DNA from: Prunella strophiata
Taxonomy: Eukaryota; Chordata; Aves; Passeriformes; Prunellidae
Assembly: GCA_036583965.1 (NCBI GenBank)
Contig: JAZBQD010000005.1
Span: 1,573,314-1,637,313, forward strand
Direction of reading: 5' to 3'
Length of the DNA stretch: 64,000 bases
This document shows, piece by piece, positions 27,501 to 39,500 of the stretch. The notes below the pieces were generated by a model. It ran no database searches. It worked only from the letters and a program-made list of their open reading frames with translations, and was not told where the DNA came from. The stretch's first letter is position 1. Each line of letters starts with the position of its first letter. Position numbers and translations under genes: made by a program.

Positions 27501-30500
27501 GGGAATCCTTGGGTAGTTCAGGAACTCTTGGCAGCCCTGCTTTTGTCCTGAGTATTCTGGAGTCTGAAGATGATACAATCCTGGCCCCAACCCTGGCACT
27601 GTGCACATGTTTGATATTGTCTCAGAAAATATTTAATTAGGAGGGGAAGAAAAGTGTTTGGCAAGACTGGGCTCTGCTCTGTTAATTGTGGGGCTTTGAG
27701 AGCTGCCAGTGGAGCTGAGGTCCAGGCAGAAGCCTGGGATGATGGAGGTCACCAATTAACCCAGAGGTTTGATTGCCCTTCCGGCCCAGCTCTGCAGCTT
27801 TTTATCCATCTCACACCCAGCTGCCCCAGTGTCTGGGAATCTCCTGTTGTAAAAACCCTGTGGAAGTCATGCGTGAGGGATTCAGAATCAGGTCACCTTG
27901 GTAATGAGAAGAAAATTCATTTAGTCCACAACAACAACAACAAAATACTTAGTGCTGGCATTTCGTGCCATTTCTGTGAGCACTGGACTGGTGTTGGCTG
28001 ATGGAGTGTCTCCATTTCATGGATGTGAAATGAGAGGAAGGGAGGGAAGGTGGCATGTCAGGGCATGTCAGCAGGATCATTTAGGAGATTCTTACTGCTC
28101 AATCTGTGTGCTCCATTCACACAGCCTCTGGGAGCTTGCCTCGTTATTCAGGAGCTAAGGCAGCACTGTTAATTACCTAAAGATGCATTTTTTCCTGGTG
28201 CAATATCCATTAAGGTCCATCTAGCTACTTACTCTTGTAAAGTCTCTGCAGTCTGCAGATCCCAAAATCTGAAGTCCCTTATTCCAGGGACTTCTCCATG
28301 ATGGAGGTCAGTAGCAAGCACAGCAAATAAAGCCCATGGAGTTGGGCCAGGTGTCCCTGGGTTCTGGGAGTGTGTTCAGGCTGCCCTGGAAACCCTGGAA
28401 GCTCAAGTTGGTTATTTCCATATTTTATGGAAAATAAAAATAAATAAATTTTATTTTTATTTCCATATTTTCATGAAAAAAAAAACTTCAAGGAATAGCC
28501 AGTCCAGCCCTAGCACTGCTCCATTCTGTTTGCAGACATTGGAGTTACAGGTTTGCAGCTGCTTCCTTGTGCATATAACACTTGCTCTCCTTGTTATTCA
28601 TGCAAGCATTTATCCTTGTTGATCTTCTAATGGTTGAGTCTCTGAATCTCTAAATCATTGGCCCTTCACCAAAACACAGGAATCACAAAGCAGTCAATTC
28701 TCATTAGAAACTAAAGACAGTCAACAAATCCGTGGCATCCTTCGTAGCCAATCTAAAATAATTCATTTTTCATCTCTCTGTCATATTTGTCATGTTTCTG
28801 CCAGCAGAAAGTGCAGCTGCAGCAGGATTATTCTGAAGGGAGCTAAATAAATCACCTGTCACCTGCCAGGCTTGGCTCACTTGTGCTGCTTTGTTGTGTA
28901 ACCATCAGTGATTTACACTCTTTCCTCTCTGTGTCTGAGCGCTTTGTGAGGCCACTGGAACATGTTATTATGTCAGAGCAAAATATTGAAACAAAGAGCT
29001 TGCTTCTCTGTGTGTCATGTCACTTGGAGCCACCTCTGATCCCTTCCTAACTGGAATGTCATGTTTGCCCTGTGATGCCCTGCAGAGAGATGAGAGGCTT
29101 TTACAAGACTTACGAAAGAGAACTGAATATGAATTTAATAATTCATTTAAAATAGTGTTAAATCTGCTGCTGACATCTAGTGGGTGCCTGAATTCGTAAA
29201 TACTCGAGTGATCAGAAAACATGAAGCTTTTTTGTTTGGGCTGTGAAGTTGTGTTGTTTTTGGATCAAAATAAAACTGCTGGGTTTGGTGTAGGCAAATA
29301 AATGCTACAAAGATGTTAAACTAGTTATCAATGGAATGTATTCCAGAGTGACAGGAAGGGACAAAAGTTGATGCTTTTGGATGTGGGTGAGCTGAGATTT
29401 TGAATTCATAATCTTGCTCTGAAGCCCAGGTCGTGAACCTGAACCACAGAGATCTCTTTTCCTTTTCCATTCAGCTTTTTGTGCCATCTGCACATTTGCA
29501 CAGGGACTGAATGTGTTTTGATAAGCAAATACAGGACTCTGGTATGTGTTACTGTATTCAAAAAATAGCAGTGGAAAGGGGGAATAACTGTTTGTCCCCC
29601 TAATGTGGTTTGAGGGTTTCTGGCTAGCAGGAGATCTCCTCTTTAACTAGAAACAAAGGTTCTCAGTTTTTGGCATGGTAGTTTAAAGAATCATTAACAA
29701 TCCACAGCTAAGTGGGTTGTTTAGTTTGCTCTAAAATTCAATAATATGCCAATAATACTTTGCTCTTTGGGATTTTAGAAGGGACAGGAGATGGATGAAG
29801 GAAGATGAGGAATTTAAAAAAATGTCTTTCTACTAGAGAGAGATATTGAGGGGCTGGGATATGTCCAGAGATGGGAACAGAGCTGGGGAAGGGGCTGGAG
29901 AACTCCTGAAGGAGCTGGGGGGGCTCAGCCTGGAGAAAAGGAGCCTCAGGGGGGACCTTTTCACTCCACAGCTCCCTGACAGGAGAATGGAGCCAGGTGG
30001 GGGTCAGGAGGTTTGGGTTGGACATCAGGAGGAATTTCTCCATGGAAAGGGTGGTCAGGAATTGGAGCTGCCCAGGGAGGTTTGGATCCCCATCCTGGAG
30101 GTGTCCAAGGAAGGGCTGGAGGTGGCACTCAGTGCTCTGGGCTGGGGACAAGGTGGGGATCTGGCACAGCTTGGTCTCCATGGTCTTGAGGCTTTTCCAT
30201 CCTGAAGAATTCTGTGATCCTGTGGAGATTCCTGCAGCTAATTCAGGGTGATTTGCTGTTATTGTGAGTCCCTGAGCTCAAGGCACTCACCTGAAGTTGT
30301 TTACCTAAAACCACATACCTCAAAAGTGGTGTGACTGGATTGGAAGCTCAGGATTTGTGGTTTCCTCTCCACTTCTCTGATCCTTTGGTAGTTGGTGAGA
30401 ATTCTGAAGCAGCACATACAGATGACACAGTTGCTCTTGGTTTTGCATGACTCCAGGTGACAATCTGGAGGAAATTACAGCTGGGTGACCTCTGGGTTTT

Positions 30501-33500
30501 AGTTTTCAAAACTTCCCTCTGACACACAGATTCATTTTAGAATTGAACCTCCAGTAGCAACAATTCCAAGTTGCTCTTGATGAATTATGTAAAATCACTA
30601 CTGTTTATCAGATTATCTATTTTCCTTCCTGTTTTAATGGGAAAAACAAACTTTTCCTGGAAGATAAAGCCACACACTGGACATGCTGAAAGAGCCAGAC
30701 AACTGGAGGTCTCCTTGGGTTTGTGATTAATGGGAACAGCAAAGTCTCTTGCTGCTGGTTTATTATTGGTTTTCCAATCAATAATAAGCATTGGGACACT
30801 GAGTGACAAACCAGCTTTGTGACATCCACAACCCTGTCATGGGAGAAGGGAAGAATGTGGTTCAAAAAAGCTCCTTTTATGTCCCTCTCCCTGTTTTCCA
30901 GGGGTTGATCCAGCATTACAGAAGGAATCCAGACCTCAGATGCCCGTTCCATCTGCAGCTCCAGCCTCAGCATCATCCTCCTCATCCTCATCCAAATTCC
31001 ACCGAGCTCGCTCAGGGGGAGCCAGAGATGAGCGTTATCGATCTGGTAAGGGCAGGGACAAGAGTCCCCTGGGTTCCTCCCCGTGGAACTTCACTTTTGC
31101 TCATGCTTTTTTTGGGGCTTGAAGGTGTCCTTGGATCACAGGCCCAGTGGGGTTGTTTTGCCTGACTGCAATGTGAAGACAGTTAACTACACTTTACATG
31201 GAGTTCAGAGCTGTGCACTAATGCAGCGCAGGGTTTGAAAAATCAAAAATCTGAAATCTTGAGGCATCCCCTTGGGGCTGTGCTGGTGCTGAGGCACTTC
31301 CCTCTCGCAGACATCCACACGGAGGCAGTCCAGGCAGCACTGGCCAAGCACAAGGAGCAGAAGATGGCCCTGCCCATGCCCACCAAGCGCCGCTCCACCT
31401 TCGTCCAGTCCCCGGCGGACGCCTGCACTCCCCCAGGTGAGGCTCTGTGGCATATAGCTAAAAACTTTATTTAAAATAAAATCTCAAATATTTATTCATG
31501 ATTTTTTATTTCTTTTAAATATTTCTTTATTATTTTTATTCATTTTATTATTAATTTATTATTTTATTATAGCTAAATATTTGTATAAAATGATATATAA
31601 ATAATATATATTATATATCCTATTATATTTACATATATATTTATAAAATCGTAACTTAAGCCTACTACTTCAGCTAAGTAAAACTAACAGCTTTTAATTT
31701 AACATGTTAAGTTCCCATGTAAGAAAATTATAAAAATCAATTTATGTAACAATCTATTATTGTAAAAAACCTATGAAGAAGAAAATTCTACCCATAAGAA
31801 TCCTTAAAGAAAATATGTAAACATCTGTGGAAAGAAAAAGCCTTAACACATACACACACAAACACCTTCTAACCAGTAAATTGAGTAGCAAAAAAGTTAC
31901 TAGCCAATTAAACACAATAACTTTAAAAATTATGTAAAAATAGACTGTAACATTAAAAATTCAGCTTTTCTGCATTAAAAAAACCTAGAATCCTGTCTTT
32001 TTCTATTATGACAAGGCTGTGCTGGACTGTCCAGGGATGCACCTTCCAAACCAAGGGGCTGCAGTGCTCCCTCCCAGTGTTGCAGCTCTTCAGGGAGTCT
32101 GTCAGTCCTCTCTCAGGGCTGGCAAGTGACCTCTCTTCCAGGAGTTCTTAAGAACCACATGGTGGGATCCTTGGGATGTCCTTGGATGGTCCTTGTGGGT
32201 CCAGCTCGAGGTGTTCCATGGTTCTGTGGTTCAAACTGGCCAGAGCTGAGCAGGTCTGGACTGAGGCCACTTCTTCTTCCTCACACCTGTATCTGATGGA
32301 TAATTCACATCTTGATTTCATGAATGTTCAATGCTCAGCACACAAGAGGAGGGTTCTGCAGCGATGGTTGTTTCTGGGCAAGGACCTCAGAGGGGTCCAG
32401 TGGGATTCCACGACTTGCAGGACTTCTCTCACCCCTGCCATGTGCTGGCTGCAGCAGAATCCCTGGGTGACACAGTGTCTGTCACCATGCATGTGCAGCA
32501 GATATCAATAACCCTCTGTTTTCCAGCAGCTGGAGGCACTGATGACAAATGAGTCCGTGTGATTTCTGGCAGTGACTTCTATGTTGTGTCTCATTGTGCA
32601 GAAGCATCGCAGCCATTTGGATTGACAAAGTCATCCAAAATGTTATGAATCCACATCTCCTGGTGAATTCATAGCTCTGAAACTGCTCTGCTAGGCCACG
32701 TCACTCCTCCTCCTCCTCCTCCCTATTTCCTGTTTTATCACACTTCCTTTTTCCCTTCCTTTCTCCGGGGGGCTGATGCATGTTCCTGGTGTCTGCTTGG
32801 GTCTCAGCTCTGTGCTCACTTGTCCAGGACTGCAGCACATCCTGTGCTGGGGGAGTCACTCCAATCCAGGTCAGCACTCACAGCATGGCTGGAGTCAGGC
32901 CTTTGCCTCAGCTCCTAACTCCGTTCCACTCTGGCAAGTGGGCAGAGCATGATTTAGTACTTTCATTTATCACTTGAGTGTAGGCAGAAAATCACTTTGA
33001 AGAGCACCTAAATTTTAGGCCAAAGCCACCTGTGTGTTTATATTTAGCACTGTGTAACTCAACATCTCAAGAGCCTGGCCATGAAGTGCTTGTTTCATGG
33101 TAATTAAATAATTAGTTCACAATTTTGGGACAGCTGAGGTATCTGTGCTCTAGGACACACAGGAAGCAGTAGATTCCTTGCTGTAGATTTCTGTTTTGTT
33201 TTGGGGTTGGGCTTTTTGTTTGTTTTCTGCAATTGAAAGGGCCCCATTTAGAGCCCCAGACAAAAGTGATTTCTGCTGTGGCCTTGGCACAGTTGTTTCC
33301 TGTGTTTTCTTTGTTCCTGGGACTTTGCAGTTTGACAACGACCTTGACCCCTCACTTTCCAGTTCAGAATGACCAGAGTTAGGCAAAACAGCATCTGATA
33401 TTATGGAATGTGAACGGAAGAGTAATGAGAGTTAAGTTCTAGGCTTGGAGACCCCAGGGGAAGGATGTTGTCTGAGGAGGTGAATCAAACAGGGGTGAGT

Positions 33501-36500
33501 GTGTTCCCACCAACAATCCTGCTGCTTTAACCTCTGGTTTGGCCAATGTGGAAAACAGATCTTCCTGTGAAAGCCTGTGCTGTTGATATGTGATTGGAAA
33601 GAGCATGTTCAGTGCCATGTGCTTTTCCCTAAGCAGCTAGATTTTCTTTCTGCTTCCACACAGACACGTCTTCCGCCTCCGAGGACGAGGGCTCGCTCAG
33701 GCGCCAAGCTGCTCTCTCTGCTGCATTGCACCAGAGCTTACAGAATGCTGAGTCTTGGATCAACCGATCTGTTCAGGGGTCATCCACATCCTCATCAGCA
33801 TCCTCTACACTTTCCCATGGAGAAGGCAAAGGGACCAGTGGGTCACTAGCTGATGTATTTGCCAATACTCGAATAGGTAGGAGCTGGGTACGAACAGAAC
33901 AATCGCTTCGAGTTCAGACTGTGTTGATAAAGCTGGAGTTGTCCCTTGCAGAAGGGAAATTCAGAGCAAGAGTTTAGCTGGTGTTGATGGAACTTGCTAG
34001 GATTGGTTGGAGTTGCACCATCATGCTGTTGTTTGCCTGAAGAATTCCAGAAGATTGAGGTGGTTGTAAAAGGGAGAGTGGGGAGCAGGAGCTTCTGGAA
34101 GCAGGGAAGAATCCAGGGACAGTGTGGACAGAGCAGGAGGCACAACTCTCTGTGTCCTGTGTTGCTTTATGTCTCCAGCTCTTGGGAGCTCCTGTGGGCA
34201 CAGAGCTGCCCAGTGCAAGTGGCATTTTCATCTGTGTCCTGACAAATCCCTTAGGGGTGTCTGTACCTGTGGAGTGGGGAAATTCTGTGTTTAACATCCT
34301 CATTTTGCTCTGAGCCCCCATGGTTTATTGTTTGCATTAGATCAGGAAAGAAAAAGAACCAAATCCAGCCATGTGTGTGAACAAATGAGCCTGCCATTAA
34401 AAACAGGGTTAGAGGAGTAAAGCTTTAGCCCAGCTCTTCCATGGCTGTCTGAGGAATAACCAGAGCATCCAGGTACTGAGGAGACGGAGCAAAATCTACA
34501 GATCTGGATACCCTGGGCTCAGTTTTCTGAGGCTCTGAGGTGCTCCTTGCTGCTGATGCTTCTGTATGAAATGGCCAAGTTTGTTTTTGCTCTGTGTGTT
34601 TGTCCTTTTTAGCTGCTGGTGAGGAAATTCCTGCACCGTAGGACATTGTCTGTATTTCATGTGCTCTCTGCTTCTGCTTAACTGGGTTGGGGCAAGCAGT
34701 GCTTAGAAGTGCTGGTGATTTTATCTTTCACTTATTTATCTTTTTATTGCTGTTATTTTTGTTTGTTTATTTGCTGGGATGCAAATTGTTTCCTGAAATG
34801 GAAAACTGAGGAGATTGCCCATAAAATGTAGTCAATATAATTAATGTCTTTGAAGCAGAGAGGCTGTTTTTAATTGGAGCATGCAGGCCACATTACCTTT
34901 TGCAATGAATTAAGGTAACACAGCTTTTTACCTCCAGAATATCTACTGTCTAATCTAATTAGTGTCTTATGCAAAATAGAAGCTCTGAATCTTTGTCAGA
35001 ATTCTATTTGCCACATTGATCCCATGTTAACACCTTGTTTAAATGAATAGAACTCTCACATACACTATTCTGTACATCTCTCTCTTGAGAGCAATACAAA
35101 GTCCTGCAGATGTTTGGATTGTACAAATCCACATCTTTTCCAGTGATTTTAGAAATTCAGTGCATGAGAAATATTCCTTGCCACTGTGTCTCCAAAGGGA
35201 TACAGAAATGGGTTATTTTTTCTCCTTAGAAAAAGGGAAATCAACACAGAATCAATCACAAAACCCTGTCGGTGGGAATTATTTGGGATTTGACTTCAGA
35301 CTATCTGTAAAACCCAAACCACAGTTTCAGATTGTTGGGTTTTTCCTTTGTAAGCAGCAGTCACTGGTGCTGTTAAGCCAGAATAGAATATTCTTGCCCT
35401 GTCATATGACTGAACCTGCTGGGTTCTGTAAAGAAACCCCACATTAGCAAAAACCCCTTATTTAAGAGACAGTTCACTGGAGAATTCCTGCAGGGTGCAG
35501 TTGCAGCCTTGGCTGAAAGGCAGGATAGTGTCTTGCAACTTGAAGCAGAAGTAAGGCCCAGCTTACACTATTTATTGGATTTATTCTGTAGCTGCTGGAC
35601 AAGCTCTGTAACCACCCAGCTGGAAGGGATTGAAACCCAACACAGTTTTTGCTGATCTGCTTTGGTCAAATTCCCACGTGTTTTGTTTTCAAAAGCCCTC
35701 ACTCACAAAAAAGCTAAATAGTGGAATTCTAGCAAGAGAGATCAGTGCATAGGTGAGGGAGGGATTTGTTCTGGACTTTGGCTGTTTCAGAGCTCATATG
35801 AATCTCAAACTTTTTTAAAAAATTATTATTTTTTTTTTTACAGTACTGAATGTCAAGAGATTGAGCTTCAAGGTTAGAAACCAAGAACAGGAATTCTGTT
35901 TTGCTGAAGCACTTTACTGACATGGACAAAACCTTGTGCCTTTGGTTTTTGGTTTCCAGAACAGATGCTGTGCCTCTCCTAGAGCTGCTGAACCTTTAGG
36001 AATCAGTGTGTTTAGGGTTCCCATACATCCAATCCATTCAATCCTTAGGATTATTTGGAACAGGTGACAGACACTTTGCTCATTGGGAGATAATAAAAGG
36101 TGTATTTAGCAGCTTTCTTCTTTTTTTAGAAAGTTTCTCAGTCCCTCCAGATGTCACAGCAACTACCTCCACCCCCTCAGCGCGGCCGGCAGCCATCGAC
36201 CTCCCTCCCTCTGGGATTGTGAAGGGGATGCACAAGGGATCCAACCGCTCCAGTCTCATGGACACTGCAGATGGTACGGAGCCCTCGGGGCCCCCAGGGA
36301 CTGCAGCAGGGTCCAGAGAGGGCTGAGATCACACCATTTGTTCTCCCAGCTCTGCGTGAGCTCAGAATTCACAGAATTCCTGGGTTGGAAGAGACCTTCA
36401 AGATCATCGAGGCCAACCCAGCCCCAACACCTCAACTAAACCCTGGCACCCAGTGCCACATCCAGGCTTTGTTAAACACACCCAGGGATGGTGACTGCAC

Positions 36501-39500
36501 CACCTCCCCAGGCAGCCATTCCAGAACTTTATCACCCTTTCTGATATCCAACCTATATTTCCCTTGGTGCAGCTTGAGGCTGTGTCCTCTGGTTCTGTCA
36601 GTGCTGCTTGGAGAAAGAGCCCAACCCCACCTGAGCCCAGGCACCTTTCAGGAGCTGTCGAGAGTGATGAGGTCACCTCTGAGTCTCCTTTTCTTCAGGC
36701 TGAGCACCCCCAGCTCCCTCAGTCATTCCTGAGTCGTTATCTCATTTTAGCTCTTCACAAAATTGGTTTTGGTGTTGGCATTAAGGTGTTACTGTGCTGC
36801 AGTTGTGGTGTTGGCATTCAGGAGGAGTTTCTTCATGGATGGGGTGGTCAGGCTTTGGAACTGCCCAGGGAGGTGGTGGAGCCCCAGATCCCTGGAGGTG
36901 AATGGGAAGGACTGGACGTGGCACTCAGCACTCTGGTCTTTCCCTCCAGGTGTTCCTGTGAGCAGCAGAGTCTCCACAAAAATTCAGCAGTTGCTGAACA
37001 CCTTGAAAAGACCTAAAAGACCACCCTTGAAAGAATTCTTTGTGGATGATTTTGAAGAAATTGTGGAAGGTAATAGCACAAATAATGGTTTTATGCACAT
37101 TTGTTATAATTGGATACTCTGGGAGCTGAGTTCTTTGTGCTGTTGTTCTCAAGGTTGACTCAGATTCACTGTTTGCAACAGCCTCCATGGACAGTTTGAC
37201 ACAAAACCAGTGTTTGAAGTAATTCACTGTTCTGTTGAGCTTTGGGGGACCTCCTCTAAACTTCTAAAAAAAATATTTAAATAGATTTTTCAACCCCCTT
37301 CATTTGCTTAGGCTTAGCTTTAATTAATCTCCCAGAGGAGACTGTCCTCACTGGTAATTCCATTCCAGCATTATTTTGTAAGGTTTTCTTTTCTGCAGTT
37401 CTGTGTTCCTTTCCTTACTGATGTGTTGAACACCTTTGAGCAACATCCTGTGAGAAGCCTCAGTTCATGATCTCTTGTTCTGTGCAAGACTTCCCAGGAA
37501 ATGGGATGGAATGGGGTTTTAAATGCTTTTCCTCATTTCCTTTAGGTTTATTTTCAGTTTATTTCAAGCTGAACTGTCAGGTGACAAACGGGCAAAGACA
37601 GGGGAATATTATTTTACTTGGATTATATTAGAAATACCAACAGATACTGGAAATAATATTGAATTTCCTTAGTTCCCCAGCCTGACCCCAACCAGCCCAA
37701 GCCCGAGGGCCGCCAGATGACCCCGGTGAAGGGAGAGCCCCTGGGAGTGGTCTGTAACTGGCCTCCTGCCTTGGAGGCAGCTCTGCAGCGCTGGGGAACC
37801 ACTCAGGCCAAGTGTCCCTGTCTGACAGCCCTGGATGTGACAGGAAAACCAGTTTATACCCTCACATATGGTGAGTTGAGCCTCCCCTGCCTTCCCCTGC
37901 TCAGCTGCTGCCAGAGAGCAGCAGTGGAGAGAGCACAGGGCTCGTGGGTTTAGAGGGGTTGCAAAAACCTTCCTGGTCTTTGCCAGGGCTGTGGACAGAG
38001 AGGTGTAGGTGGTAAAGCAGCCAAGGTGTGAGCTGTTCTCTTGTCTGCTTGATCCAGAGCTCTGCAAGTCTCTGTTCTCTGTCTTCCAGGCAAACTGTGG
38101 AGCAGAAGTCTCAAGCTGGCCTACACCCTGCTTAATAAACTGGGGACCAAAAACGAACCTGTGTTAAAACCTGGAGACAGGGTAAGGACTTTGGGACTCT
38201 CTGGAGTAAAACCAGGGGTTTGGGGGCTGGAACTTTCCACAGACACCATAGTGAGACTCTGACCCCAGGGACAAGGCTGCTTGGCACAGAAATTGGTGTG
38301 ATTTTTCAGGGATTCTGGCTCCTCTGTGAGCAGCTTCCTTGGCTCTGGGTTTTGAAATACATCTGAGGAAGAGCACACAGCTCTGAGGGAAGTGCAGGGT
38401 TTGATCTCTGTGTCTTGGCTTTGTGTGAAGCCTTCACGTGCCCAGGCACTGTGTGAGGAGCTCAGGCACATTCCATACCTTCTGTGTGAGGAAGAGTGTG
38501 AAATAACACCAAGTTTTCTGAGTTTCAGTCACTCTAGATGTGGATTTTGAAATCTGAACTTGTGGGTTGCAGGTAGCCCTTGTGTATCCCAACAACGACC
38601 CCGTGATGTTCATGGTGGCATTTTATGGCTGTCTCCTGGCTGAAGTGATCCCAGTGCCTATAGAGGTACCTCTTACCAGAAAGGTAACGTTGATGGAACT
38701 TGGAGGAGTGATGTGGGATGGAAACCAAGTCAGGCCATCAGCCTCTGACAGCATTTCACAGCCTCCAGCTGCTGCCTGAGCAGCTCTGTACCAACAAGGA
38801 CTTTTGGGAGCTTGAATTGGCATTTAAAAATGGAAAAACATATTGATCAGAGCTGTGCTGAGCAGCTGGAGATGGTCAATTCTCCTAAATGATGCAGTCT
38901 TCACTTCCTTATTGCAAATAATTTATACAGAACAGATTAGTGTGGATCTGGTTCATGGGAGGGGGCTCAATCCAGCCTTGCTGAGATCTGCCAGGCTCTG
39001 ATTTTGCTGGAGATGGAGGTGCTCAGTGTTCCTGAGGACTTCAGGGCACTTTTTGTAAATTATTTAGCCAACAGAGTGTTTTCTTTACCCTTACCAGAAT
39101 TTTTGCACTGTTGCCATATTATTGCTGTCAAGAGCTGTGTGAAACTATAGGATTTCATAAGAGGAAACAAAAACAATAGGGTCATGGCAAACATTATGGC
39201 AGGAGAGGTGGCAATGAGCTGAGAGCTGGTCAGAGAGGTGGCAAGTGAGCTCAGGGGACACTCAGGGACTCATAGAGCTTTGATTTCATTCTCTGCACTG
39301 TGACAGACTGCTATAGCAACCAAATGCAAAATTAAAACTTCTCCAGTATTTGCCCAATCAGTTTCTGAGTGAGCCTCCTCATTTTATCATTGTGCAACAG
39401 AAATTGGCTCCAGGGGATGGAGAGGTCTCGTTATCCCAGTGTAATTACATGTTTTGCTTCTTTTGCCTCTCAATTCCTCTTTGCAACATCTGGGTTTCCA

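Noticed and set aside
36271..36732. Frame of 153 codons after exon 6
   Set aside because: It lies within a reversed CR1 fragment.
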